Assembly: GCA_963787135.1 (NCBI GenBank)
Contig: CAWBBW010000032.1
Location: 62,001 to 126,000, forward strand
Origin: Roseiarcus sp963787135
Lineage (GTDB): Bacteria > Pseudomonadota > Alphaproteobacteria > Rhizobiales > Beijerinckiaceae
Direction of reading: 5' to 3'
Length of the DNA stretch: 64,000 nucleotides
In this document: piece after piece, positions 34,196 through 44,522 of the stretch
Layout of the letters: every line of letters starts with the position of its first letter
Numbering within the stretch: position 1 is the first letter of the stretch
Program-made: the position numbers and the translations under genes
The notes under the pieces: generated by a model
Databases searched by the model: none
Told to the model about the DNA's origin: nothing
Seen by the model: only the letters and a program-made list of their open reading frames with translations

Positions 34196-36531
34196 GGGCG
34201 CCCCCAAAGCCCGGGCTGCTTCTGGTCGCGACGCGCGAGTTGCGCTGGATGCGGCGCGACGGCGTCGCGCTCGTTTTGGCCCTCCTCGTTCCGGTCATCG
34301 CTTTCGCTGTTCTGACCCTCATTTTCAGCAACGCGGTCATTCGCAATCTCCGGGTCGCCGTCGTCGACGCCGACCGCTCCGCGACTTCGCTCATCTATGT
34401 GCAATCGATCGCCTCCGCTCCGGGGGTAACCGTCGCCGAGCGATCGAGCGACATGAGGAGCGCCATGCAGGCGGTCCGCTCTGGCGACGCGATCGCCGCC
34501 GTCTACATCCCCGAGAACTTCGAACGAGACCTCCTTGCCCAGAAGCGGCCACAGGTCGTGTCGCTGTATAACCGGCAATATTATACGCCCGGCAACAACG
34601 CCGCCTCGGCGATACAGAGTGCGGTGGCGGCCGCGACCGCTGCGCTGCCGCACGAGCCAGGCCCCAGCGGCTACCAGCCGGGCGCGCTCGTCGCGGAACA
34701 ATATGTTCTGTCGAACCCGGCGCTGAACTTCGCCCAGTTCCTGCTCAGGGCGATCCTGCCGACTGTGCTGCACGTCGTCACGGCGATCGCGGGCGGCTAC
34801 GCCGTCGGCTCGGAGTTCGCTCAGCGCAGCAAACGCGCCTGGATGCGCGCCGCCGGCGGCCGTCCGCTGGTCGCGCTGATAGGCAAGTTCTTGCCCCTGT
34901 TCGCTATCTTCCTAATCATGATGGTGGTCGACGCGGCCATCCTCCACGGCTTGTACGGGATCTCCTTCCGGGGCGAGCCGGTGCTCGTCGCCGCCGCGGC
35001 GTGTCTGCTGCTCATCGCCTATCTTTCCTTTGGGGCTTTGCTGGTTCTACTGACCCAGGCGCTGCCGACCGGACTGAGCCTGATCGCGATATTCTGCAAT
35101 CCGGCGTTCGGTTTCGCCGGCGTCGGCTTCCCGATCGCTGCAATGGGAACATTCGCCCAGGTCTGGGGCTCCATACTGCCGCTGCGCTGGTACCTGCAGG
35201 TGCTGTTCGACCAGGCGGCGCGCGGCCTGCCTCCTTCGGACTCGGTTGGGCCGTTCGCGATTTTGGCCGGCCTCGCCTGCCTTTATTTCGCGCTCGCCTG
35301 GGCCCGGCTCAGCGCGATCGCCAACGCGCCGCCGCGACGTGAAGCGGAGCCCGCTCTGCGTATCCGGTACGGGCGGGGCGTCGCCATTGCAATGGGCAAC
35401 GAGGTCCAGCGAATTCTAGGGGACCGCGGAGTTATCGGCCTGATCGTGCTTGCGCCGATCCTTTATGGGGCGCTCTACCCGCAGCCCTATCTTGGACAAG
35501 TTCTTCGCGGCATACCAATCGCCGTCGTCGATCAGGATCAAACAGAGCTGAGCCGCGACCTGGTGCAGACGCTGAACGCTGACGAGGCGACGTCGGTGGC
35601 CGTGCGCGCGGACACGCTCGCCGACGCCCAGGCCGCCCTCGACCGCCATGACGTCTTCGCCATCCTCGCGATCCCCAAAGACACGGAGCGGCAGGTCTTG
35701 CGCGGCGAGCAGGCGCGCATCGCGGCTTATGTCGAAGCCGCCTATTTTCTTCTCTACAGCCGCACACTGCAGGGCATATCGGAAGCCGCTTCGACAGTCT
35801 CCACCAACATAGCAACGCGCGGCGCCCGCAGCGAGGGCAGCCTCGTCTATGCAGCCATGACCCGCAGCGCCTCGCCGATCGAGTTCCTGTCCCAACCGCT
35901 CTTCAACCCGACGGGCGGCTACGCGAGCTACGTTGTTCCCGCCGCCTTCATCCTTATCCTCCAACAGACGCTTCTGCTCGGCGTTGCGTCACTGGGCGGA
36001 GCGGCTTACGCGATCGGCGGACCGGGAAACCGTTGGCTCCGATCCGGCCCGAGCGCCGTCTTCGGCCAGGGGCTCGCGCATCTCTGCTTCGCGCTGCCGG
36101 GACTTGTGCTCTATTTGATCCTGCTGCCGAGGGTCTATGGCTTCTCGACGCTTGGGCGGCTCGAGGATCTTATCCTCCTCGCGGTTCCTTTCGTGCTTTC
36201 GGTCAGCTTCCTGGCGCAGTTCGTCAGCGCGTGGTTTCGCCGCCGCGAGACTGCGATTCTTCTCCTAATCGCCATCAGCCTGCCGCTCTTCTTTCAGGTC
36301 GGCGTCTCCTGGCCGGTCGAAGCGCTTCCAGATTTCGTCCGGGCGGCGAGCCGCGTCTTTCCCAGCACCTCAGCCATCGACGGATTTGTTCGCATCAATC
36401 AGATGGGCGCGAGCATCCTTGAAGTGAAGGGGGACTGGTCCTCCCTTTGGATTCTCACCGTCGTCTACGGGCTGCTCGCGGCCATCGCGACCCAAGTCGT
36501 TTCCCGCAACAAGGCGCCCCATGAACGCTAG
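34192..36531 (+). CDS. ABC-2 type transporter permease, two permease units fused
   Basis: The 779-residue product contains two complete ABC-2 (YhhJ/YbhR-like) permease units in tandem. Unit 1 (about 1-385): first helix LVLALLVPVIAFAVLTLIF, a periplasmic domain with VVDADRSATSLIY, then five or so helices. Unit 2 (about 400-779): first helix VIGLIVLAPILYGALY, periplasmic VVDQDQTELSRDLVQ, then the same helix cluster. Most relatives carry these on separate genes with an ATPase gene. No nucleotide-binding domain is fused here and none is in the operon. The flanking HlyD genes overlap it at both ends. Confidence 0.9.
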   Translation: MRAPPKPGLLLVATRELRWMRRDGVALVLALLVPVIAFAVLTLIFSNAVIRNLRVAVVDADRSATSLIYVQSIASAPGVTVAERSSDMRSAMQAVRSGDAIAAVYIPENFERDLLAQKRPQVVSLYNRQYYTPGNNAASAIQSAVAAATAALPHEPGPSGYQPGALVAEQYVLSNPALNFAQFLLRAILPTVLHVVTAIAGGYAVGSEFAQRSKRAWMRAAGGRPLVALIGKFLPLFAIFLIMMVVDAAILHGLYGISFRGEPVLVAAAACLLLIAYLSFGALLVLLTQALPTGLSLIAIFCNPAFGFAGVGFPIAAMGTFAQVWGSILPLRWYLQVLFDQAARGLPPSDSVGPFAILAGLACLYFALAWARLSAIANAPPRREAEPALRIRYGRGVAIAMGNEVQRILGDRGVIGLIVLAPILYGALYPQPYLGQVLRGIPIAVVDQDQTELSRDLVQTLNADEATSVAVRADTLADAQAALDRHDVFAILAIPKDTERQVLRGEQARIAAYVEAAYFLLYSRTLQGISEAASTVSTNIATRGARSEGSLVYAAMTRSASPIEFLSQPLFNPTGGYASYVVPAAFILILQQTLLLGVASLGGAAYAIGGPGNRWLRSGPSAVFGQGLAHLCFALPGLVLYLILLPRVYGFSTLGRLEDLILLAVPFVLSVSFLAQFVSAWFRRRETAILLLIAISLPLFFQVGVSWPVEALPDFVRAASRVFPSTSAIDGFVRINQMGASILEVKGDWSSLWILTVVYGLLAAIATQVVSRNKAPHER

Positions 36532-37519
36532 AGGCCGGACATTCGCGATCCTTGCGCTCGCCGTCGTCATCCTTGGCGCCGGGGCCGCCTTATTTCGGTT
36601 CGAGACGCAGCGAAAGCCTCGGCCTCCGCTCATCGGCGTCGTCCACGAGACGGAGATCCGACTCGCGCCAGAAATTTCGGCCCGGCTTGCCTCGTTGCCA
36701 GTGAAACCGCTGCAGGCGCTGCGCAAGGGCGAGGTGGTCGCGGCGCTGTCGAGCCCTGAGGTCTCGGCCTCGCTTGAGCAAGCAAATGCCAACCTGCAAT
36801 CAGCGCGCGCCAACCTCGCCAATGTCGTCGCGGGCGTGCGGCAGGAAGAGCGCGACACCGCGGCGCAGAATGTCGCGATCGCCGACTCCAACGTCACGCT
36901 GGCCAAGCAGCAGTTCGCGCGAGTTTCGGCGCTGGCGGCGAAGAACTACGCCAGCAAGCAACAGTTCGACGAGGACGCCGCCGCATTGGGCGAGGCTCAG
37001 GCGAGTGTTGCTCTCGCCGAGGCGGCCTTGGCCCAGAGCAAGGTTGGGCCGACAAAGGAACAGCTCGGCATTGCCCAAAGCCAGGTCGCTCTTGCATTAG
37101 CGACGGTCGCCGACCTTGAGGCTCAGCTCGCCAAGACCACGCTCACCTCGCCTGTCGACGGAGTCGCACGGCTTCTCGTCGCCGAGCCCGGCGAAGCGAT
37201 CTCTCCGGGCCAACCGGTCCTGACGCTCGCCGTCGCCGGCGACCGCTGGTTCACCTTCACGATCCGCGAGGATCGCCTCAGCGGTCTGACGATCGGTTCG
37301 AAGATCGCCCTGCGGACGGCCGCCGGAGACCGTTTGGAAGCCAAAGTCACCGAACTGAGGCCGCTCGGAGAATTCGCGGTGTGGCGCGCGGCGCGCGCGG
37401 TCGGCGACCACGACATCAACAACTTTCTTCTTCGCGCGGATCCGATCGGCCCAACGCCCAGGCTCGAGCCGGGCATGACAGTGTGGATCGACGAGGCGAC
37501 AGCCGCCCTGGCGCAGTGA
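36521..37519 (+). CDS. HlyD-family membrane fusion protein, second copy
   Basis: The 332-residue adaptor overlaps the permease end by 11 bases. It has an N-terminal membrane helix (FAILALAVVILGAGAALF), a coiled-coil hairpin (about 85-210, many AQ/QA repeats), lipoyl halves and SPVDGVARLLVAEPGEAISPGQ. It shares VWRAARAVGDHDINNFLLRADPI with a matching WRATRATGDFDLRTFEVRA in the first HlyD, so the two are paralogues. A permease with two different adaptors may form a hetero-oligomeric channel. Confidence 0.92.
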   Translation: MNARGRTFAILALAVVILGAGAALFRFETQRKPRPPLIGVVHETEIRLAPEISARLASLPVKPLQALRKGEVVAALSSPEVSASLEQANANLQSARANLANVVAGVRQEERDTAAQNVAIADSNVTLAKQQFARVSALAAKNYASKQQFDEDAAALGEAQASVALAEAALAQSKVGPTKEQLGIAQSQVALALATVADLEAQLAKTTLTSPVDGVARLLVAEPGEAISPGQPVLTLAVAGDRWFTFTIREDRLSGLTIGSKIALRTAAGDRLEAKVTELRPLGEFAVWRAARAVGDHDINNFLLRADPIGPTPRLEPGMTVWIDEATAALAQ

Positions 37520-37626
37520 AAGAGGGCTGCGCGGCTCGGGCTCCGGCGTATTCGCGCGCCGGGATTGCCTCCCCCGCCCTCCCCTGATATGCCCGCCGCA
37601 ATTTCCGAACAATCCAGGGACTGCCC

Positions 37627-39282
<1,656 letters not shown>

Positions 39283-39299
39283 GGAGACGGGGAAGCGGC

Positions 39300-40397
39300 A
39301 TGACGCTCGTCACAACGATCGGTTCAATCGCCGACCGCATCAATAAGAACAGTTATCGGAACGAAACCGACGTTCGCGAAGCCATTGTCAACCGCGTTCT
39401 CCACGAGCTCGGGGGGGACATCTATGACCCTTTGGCGGTTCGGAGAGAGTACACAGTTGATAAGCGTCGAGTAGACTACGCGCTGTTCACTTCAACTAGC
39501 GCTGCGGCTGTCTTCATCGAGGTGAAGGCGCCAAACTCCGCCGACGACGGCGATAGACAACTCTTCGAGTACGCTTTCCATCAAGGGACTCCCTTTGCCG
39601 TCCTTGTTAACGGTAGGGAGTGGAGTTTCTACCTTCCTGCCGAGCAAGGAAACTATTCGGAGCGTCGAGTTCAAAAGCTCGACCTCCTTGAACGGGATCC
39701 TACAGACTCGGCGCGGGTCCTTGAAAGATACCTTAAGTTTGATCGCGTTCGTGACGGGTCAGCCCATTCGGACGCGAGGGCGGACTATCAGAGCGCCGCG
39801 CGCCAGCGTGAAGCCGAAAAAACCATCCCAAGGGCGTGGCAAGATTTAATATCTCAGCCGGACGAATTGCTCATCGATCTGATCGCCGAGAAAGTGGTTA
39901 GTTTGATTGGATTTAGACCGACTGATGAGCAAATTGAAGCGTTCTTATTGGCGCCGAGCGCGGCGACCGCTCGTTCATTCCCCGCTGAACCGGCGGTTCC
40001 GTTCCGGAGGGTTGAGCATTCACCGGAGACGACGAAACCCCTTGGGTCCCGAAAAGTCTCCTTTGAATTCCTTGGTCAGAAGTACAAGGAGCAAGACGCC
40101 ATATCAGCGCTGATTTTCGTGCTTCAAAACCTGGCCAAGCGCGACTCAGGCTTCTTGGATCGTTTCGCGAAACAAGCCCCTGGGCGCACGCGAAATCATA
40201 TCGCGAAGACGCGTTCGGAAGTTTATCCAGGCAAGCCAGAGTTGGAGACGTATACGACGGAGATTGTTCCCGGTTGGTGGCTCGGAACAAACATTTCAAA
40301 TCGCGACAAAGACCGATTGGCGAAAATCGCCTGTGATGTGTGCGGATTAAAGTTCGGAAAAGACCTCATCATCGAGTTTCCGAACGCGACTGCTTAG
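39300..40397 (+). CDS. Orphan HsdR N-terminal-like nuclease-domain protein
   Basis: The 365-residue product carries the type I restriction HsdR N-terminal fold of the PD-(D/E)xK superfamily: YRNETDVREAIVNRVLHELG, then the active site VDYALFTS...AAVFIEVKA (Asp at about 59, Glu-x-Lys at 75-77). The helicase motor, HsdM and HsdS are all absent. A C-terminal region (about 250-365; FEFLGQKYKEQDAISALIFVLQ, then WWLGTNISNRDK) resembles nothing I can name with certainty. It is 17 bases after ettA but less GC-rich in codon use, hinting at transfer. A solitary defence or repair nuclease is possible. Confidence 0.75.
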   Translation: MTLVTTIGSIADRINKNSYRNETDVREAIVNRVLHELGGDIYDPLAVRREYTVDKRRVDYALFTSTSAAAVFIEVKAPNSADDGDRQLFEYAFHQGTPFAVLVNGREWSFYLPAEQGNYSERRVQKLDLLERDPTDSARVLERYLKFDRVRDGSAHSDARADYQSAARQREAEKTIPRAWQDLISQPDELLIDLIAEKVVSLIGFRPTDEQIEAFLLAPSAATARSFPAEPAVPFRRVEHSPETTKPLGSRKVSFEFLGQKYKEQDAISALIFVLQNLAKRDSGFLDRFAKQAPGRTRNHIAKTRSEVYPGKPELETYTTEIVPGWWLGTNISNRDKDRLAKIACDVCGLKFGKDLIIEFPNATA

Positions 40398-40661
40398 TCT
40401 GGGATATAAAGTTCCAAGTCATTCCAGTTCGAGGAAAGGGACCTACCCCACCTTCTCGCTGAGCCATCTTGATCAGCGACTGGTATTGTACGCCGCGTTT
40501 GTGGGCGACGATCTTGATCTCCTCCGGCAGACTTATTGGAAAGGCATTGATGGTCCTTTCCCCAACGCTACGAGCGTCAAGACCCGGCTGCCGATGCTTG
40601 CGATCGCCGCGTGTGCGGGGCACGCTTGGCGTCAACCGATATCGTACATAAGGACTTCCCA

Positions 40662-41261
40662 TTGATCGTCGTCTTTGACATTGGAAACGTTCTGCTGCGC
40701 TGGGATCGGCGCAATCTCTTCCGCAAACGGTTCGACGATGAAGCCCGGCTGGAGCGATTTCTTTCGACCGCGTTGGACATGGACTTCGTCTCGCATACCG
40801 ACATCGCGCCCGATTTCGCGGGCGCCGTCGAGGCGCGTGCGAAAGCCTTTCCCGAATTCGCCGACGAATTGAGGCTCTTCCACAAGCGGTGGATCGAGAC
40901 GATCGGCGGGCCGATCGAAGAGAATGTCGCGCTCCTGCGCCGCCTCAAAGCCGCCGGCCGCCGGGTGCACGCGCTGAGCAACTTCGCAACCGAAACATTC
41001 GCGCTTGCCGAAGCGCAATACGACTTCCTGAGCGAATTCGACACGCGCGTGATCTCGGGCCATGTCGGCGTCGTGAAGCCGGACCCGCGCATCTACGAAA
41101 TCCTGTTTGAGCGCGTCGGGCGACAGCCAAGCGAGCTGTTGTTTATCGACAATTCGGTCGCCAACGTGCGCGCGTCGGAAGCGCTGGGCATGTCGGCGAT
41201 TCACTTTCGCCCCGGCATCGATTTGGAAAAGGAACTCGCCGCACGCGGCGCCCTGCCGTGA
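40662..41261 (+). CDS. HAD-superfamily hydrolase (HAD-IA)
   Basis: The 199-residue phosphatase-type protein has the HAD motifs: VVFDIGNVLLRWD (nucleophile Asp), ALSNFA (motif II Ser), VKPDPRIYEILFE (motif III Lys) and LLFIDNSVANVRASEALG (motif IV). Starting at the TTG 40662 puts AAGGA at proper distance and gives the usual N-terminus; an upstream GTG (40611) adds 17 unrelated residues. Substrate unknown. Confidence 0.9.
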   Translation: MIVVFDIGNVLLRWDRRNLFRKRFDDEARLERFLSTALDMDFVSHTDIAPDFAGAVEARAKAFPEFADELRLFHKRWIETIGGPIEENVALLRRLKAAGRRVHALSNFATETFALAEAQYDFLSEFDTRVISGHVGVVKPDPRIYEILFERVGRQPSELLFIDNSVANVRASEALGMSAIHFRPGIDLEKELAARGALP

Positions 41262-41341
41262 GCTCACCGCGCCCCGCGAATCCGATTGAAACGCGTAACC
41301 TCCCCCACTATTATAGCCATCGATAGCCAGAAAGAGCGACG

Positions 41342-41590
41342 ATGGGGACGTATTCTCTCGCGCAAGCCAAGGACCAACTGTCGCGCCTTGTCGATGAGGC
41401 GTTAAGCGGCAAGATTGTGACGATCACGCGCCACGGTAAGCCGGTCGTGAGCCTCACGCCGAGCGCGCCGACGCCCGTTCGCTTGACCAAGGCCGACATC
41501 GAGCAAATGCGGCGGCGCGCCGAGGCGCGTCCGAGCCTCTGCGCTGACTCTGTGACATTGGTAAGAGAGATGCGCGACGAGGAGCCGTGA
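41342..41590 (+). CDS. Phd/YefM-family antitoxin
   Basis: The 82-residue antitoxin has the DNA-binding Phd/YefM N-terminus (GTYSLAQAKDQLSRLVDEAL, then VTITRHGKPVVSLTP) and a flexible toxin-binding tail. The direct repeat ATAGCCA at 41313-41319 and 41323-41329, just upstream, is a candidate operator for autoregulation. Its stop overlaps the toxin GTG start (GTGA), giving the usual coupled pair. Confidence 0.9.
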   Translation: MGTYSLAQAKDQLSRLVDEALSGKIVTITRHGKPVVSLTPSAPTPVRLTKADIEQMRRRAEARPSLCADSVTLVREMRDEEP

Positions 41591-42009
41591 GCTTTTGCCT
41601 CGATACCAACGTCCTGGTTTCGATTTTCTTCGCCGACGCGCATTCGACTCGAGCTTTTGCCTGGCTTGAGCGCGTCGCCGAGCCGATCTGCATCAGCGAT
41701 TGGGCTGCGACTGAATTCTTCGCGCTTGCTCACCGTCGCGTGCGGGCTGGGGTACTCGGCGCGGACGCTGCGAATGCGGCCCTCCGTGATTTCGACGCCT
41801 TCGCCGGGAATAGCGCGCAACGTCTGTCGCACTCCGCCGCCTCCGGGGCGCTTGCCGCGCTCCTCGCGCGCGACCCGGGGTTGAAGCTCTCCGCCGCCGA
41901 CGCGCTCCACCTTGCGCTCAGTGCTGAAGGCGGCCACCGCCTTGTGACATTCGACGTTCGCCTCATTGAGGCCGCGCGCGCCCGCGGCTATAGCTCCGAA
42001 ATTCCATAG
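41587..42009 (+). CDS. PIN-domain (VapC-like) ribonuclease toxin
   Basis: The 140-residue PIN-domain protein shows the acidic metal-binding set: Asp in FCLDTNVLVSIFF, Glu in WAATEFFAL, Asp in LSAADALHLAL and Asp in LVTFDVRLIEAA. Such toxins cut tRNA or other structured RNA. The GTG start overlaps the antitoxin stop. The pair forms a standard type II toxin-antitoxin module. Confidence 0.92.
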   Translation: MSFCLDTNVLVSIFFADAHSTRAFAWLERVAEPICISDWAATEFFALAHRRVRAGVLGADAANAALRDFDAFAGNSAQRLSHSAASGALAALLARDPGLKLSAADALHLALSAEGGHRLVTFDVRLIEAARARGYSSEIP

Positions 42010-42072
42010 CCGTTGCTTGCTAAACCAGGGGCAGCGCGCCGAAAACGGCCATCCGGGATCCGCCGCGCGCCC

Positions 42073-42456
42073 TCAGATCGAACCCGGCGGAATGAACGCG
42101 CAATAGAGGTAGATGTCCTCGAACACGTTCGAGGCGAGGGCCCCGATCCGGTCGCCCTCGGTCGCCTGCCTGTAGCAGAGATGCGCGTGGTGGGAATCGC
42201 CGTCGGGTGGATCGCCGGGAATTGGCAGGAAGGTGATGCGCTCCTGGGGGATCGAAACCCAGCGCTGCTCGCGCGTCAGGAACTCGTAATGTCCGCCCTG
42301 TTCGCGATATGCGGTTGCGGCGCAGTCGTTGCCGCCGCAGCAGAGCTGGCCGTTCTTCCCATGCACGCCGGTGTAAATATCGTGTGCGCTGGCGGCTGAG
42401 AACGACGCGACGAGGAGTGCGCCGCCAAAAATAACCCGCGAGAATGCATTCATCAT
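42073..42456 (-). CDS. Cysteine-rich exported protein of unknown function
   Basis: The 127-residue product has a signal peptide (MMNAFSRVIFGGALLVASFSAASA) and a mature domain with at least five Cys (QLCCGGNDCAAT, HLCYRQ, YLYCAFI), probably disulfide-bonded in the periplasm. AGGAG lies eight bases before the ATG at 42456. Similar small secreted proteins are frequent in Rhizobiales; function unknown. Confidence 0.7.
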   Translation of the reverse strand: MMNAFSRVIFGGALLVASFSAASAHDIYTGVHGKNGQLCCGGNDCAATAYREQGGHYEFLTREQRWVSIPQERITFLPIPGDPPDGDSHHAHLCYRQATEGDRIGALASNVFEDIYLYCAFIPPGSI

Positions 42457-43290
42457 GTCAACCGCTCCTGTTGGCGGCCGACCGCTCGAGCCTTTCGTCG
42501 ACGCGATCAGGCCACATGCCGATCGCCCCCAGAACGCCTGGACTCCTCCCGAATGTTCCCGGGCGCCTAAGGCCGGGGCGCGGGGTCTCGCCCCGCAGGC
42601 AGTGAAGTGTCGAGCGCATGGGATTTGCTCATGTGCTCGCGCCGCTCGCCGGGTCTTCCGCGACCGCGTGGGCAACGGGGAGCCGGTATCGGCGAACCTC
42701 CCCTGGACCGACGGGCGCTAAAGGCGCCGTCCGGCAGCCAAGCGAATCGCAAGTTTCATGCCGGACGAACAATGGACCCTGCGGCCGGAAACTTTGTCAA
42801 GGCTGCCTGTGGATAAGGTGTCCGGACGCCGAAAGCCATTGCTGGCCCCCGTTCCTGCGCCTTGGGAATATTTTCTGAAAAATCAAAGAATTTCTTGCCA
42901 AATTGCCCAACCCGTGTTTTGATTAGGCTTGGGCGAAAGGACCCCGCACGGGCGCAGCCTTGTTAACGCATGACATCCACTGATACGCATAACTGGATGA
43001 TAAAGAGAAGATTTGATCGAGTAAGAGGACCAATCCGGTGCGCCTTCGGTGCATCGGGGGCGTCGAACGTCAAACCGCCTGTGGGCAAGGGTGAAGATTC
43101 GGTTGGAGCTTTCACTGCAAGTTATTGATTTGATGATATTATCAGCTGAATTCTGCGCTCGAAAAGTGGTCGGGACCGCGACAGTGACGAAATGACCAAA
43201 GTGACAAAAAATGGCGCCTAACCCTCTGAAATGTCCGCTTCGGCGACAGAACTGCACGCGGCTCGTCTCACGTGCGGCTTGGGCCCCCCG
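42457..43290. other. Long intergenic region without a supported gene
   Basis: About 830 bases. The left half is GC-rich with only anonymous overlapping frames. The right half (about 42860-43200) is AT-rich and carries no ribosome site plus start that opens a convincing frame. It may contain the promoter of the DUF1254-family gene. Confidence 0.5.
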
Positions 43291-44298
43291 ATGAACCTCC
43301 TGCCGCTCTTCGTTGCAGCGGCGATTGCGGCTCTCGCTTCGGACGTCGCTGCCCCCGTCACGCCCGACACATTCCCCCGCGCCGAGACGGACCTCCATTT
43401 CAGCAGCGTCGTGAAGGACGCGGGCCTAGGCAAGTTCGCCCATCAACGAATGCCGGCGGCGGTCGACAAGCAGAGAGCGGCGCACATTGACCGTGACACC
43501 CTCTCTTCAACCGCCGTATTCGATCTCGACGCCGGACCGGTGACGATCACATTGCCCGATGCCGGCAAGCGTTTCCTGTCGATGCAGCTGATCGACGAAG
43601 ACGGGTACACGCCCGAGGTCGTCTACGGTCCGGGGAGCCATACGCTGGCGAAGGATGGGATCGGCACGCGTTACGTCATGGCGGTCATCCGCATATTCGT
43701 AGCCGCCGACGATCCGAAAGACGTCGATCAGGTCAAGGCGCTGCAGGATGCCGTCAAGGTCGATCAGCCGACCGGGCCAGGCGCCTTTCGAACGCCCAAC
43801 TGGGACGCCGCGCAACAGGCCGAGGTTCGCACCGGCCTCGCTGTTCTTGCTTTGACGCTCCCGGACACGAAAGGCATGTTCGGCCGCAGAGGCGAGGTCG
43901 ACCCGGTTCGTCGCCTGATCGGCTCGGCGACCGCATGGGGCGGCATACCGGGAAAGGACGCCCTCTTTCTCAGCGTGACGCCGGACCGCAACGACGGCAA
44001 AACGGTCTACCGAGTCGACGTCAAGGACGTTCCGGTCGACGGGTTCTGGTCGATCAGCGTTTATAACGAGAGAGGCTTTTTCGAGCCGAATCCTCAGCAC
44101 GCCTATACGGTCAACTCCGTCACGGCGAAGACCGCGCCGGACGGATCCATCGCCGTCCAGTTTGGCGGCTGCGGCGGGACGACCGCCAACTGCCTTCCGG
44201 CGCCGCCCGGATGGAGCTATCTTGTGCGGCTCTACCAGCCCCGCGCCGCAATTCTCAACGGCGCGTGGGCGTTCCCTGAGCCGAAACCGGAACCCTAA
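43291..44298 (+). CDS. Exported DUF1254/DUF1214-family protein
   Basis: The 335-residue product has a signal peptide (MNLLPLFVAAAIAALASDVAA). The N-terminal part fits DUF1254 (TLSSTAVFDLDAGPVTITLP) and the C-terminal part DUF1214 (VPVDGFWSISVYNERGFFEPN, then APPGWSYLVRLYQPRAAIL). These proteins are periplasmic with unknown activity. An upstream start at 43231 would precede the signal peptide by 20 residues and is less likely. The integrated element begins just after its stop. Confidence 0.85.
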   Translation: MNLLPLFVAAAIAALASDVAAPVTPDTFPRAETDLHFSSVVKDAGLGKFAHQRMPAAVDKQRAAHIDRDTLSSTAVFDLDAGPVTITLPDAGKRFLSMQLIDEDGYTPEVVYGPGSHTLAKDGIGTRYVMAVIRIFVAADDPKDVDQVKALQDAVKVDQPTGPGAFRTPNWDAAQQAEVRTGLAVLALTLPDTKGMFGRRGEVDPVRRLIGSATAWGGIPGKDALFLSVTPDRNDGKTVYRVDVKDVPVDGFWSISVYNERGFFEPNPQHAYTVNSVTAKTAPDGSIAVQFGGCGGTTANCLPAPPGWSYLVRLYQPRAAILNGAWAFPEPKPEP

Positions 44299-44407
44299 GA
44301 CCTCCCGAAGGCGAGCATCGAGCCGTCCGGAGCATGCGACGCAAGATCCACTTGGGAGGTTGGCGAACTGGCGGAGACGAAGTCCTTTGATGCGCCGTCC
44401 GCTTAAG

Positions 44408-44498
44408 TCCGGTAGCGTCCGGCAATCCCAGCAATTCCCGTCGCCTTCGCACCGTGGACACTCCGACAGCGTTTATTGACATCCGACAGCGTCCGGCC
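44408..44498 (+). repeat. Repeated TCCGRYAGCGT motifs upstream of integrase (candidate arm-type sites)
   Basis: Three copies of a TCCG(GT/AC)AGCGT motif lie directly before the integrase: 44408-44423, 44462-44474 and 44482-44498. The first and third continue into TCCGGC. Short direct repeats at this place are typical arm-type binding sites for tyrosine recombinases, and may also be operators. The crossover site itself was not identified. Confidence 0.5.
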
Positions 44499-44522
44499 CA
44501 TGTTTGTGCGTAGGGTTGTCCC

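Noticed and set aside
44299..44407. tRNA gene as attachment site left of the integrase
   Set aside because: A TTGGCGAACTGGCGGAGACG stretch resembles a leucine or serine tRNA start, but no anticodon or T arm follows.
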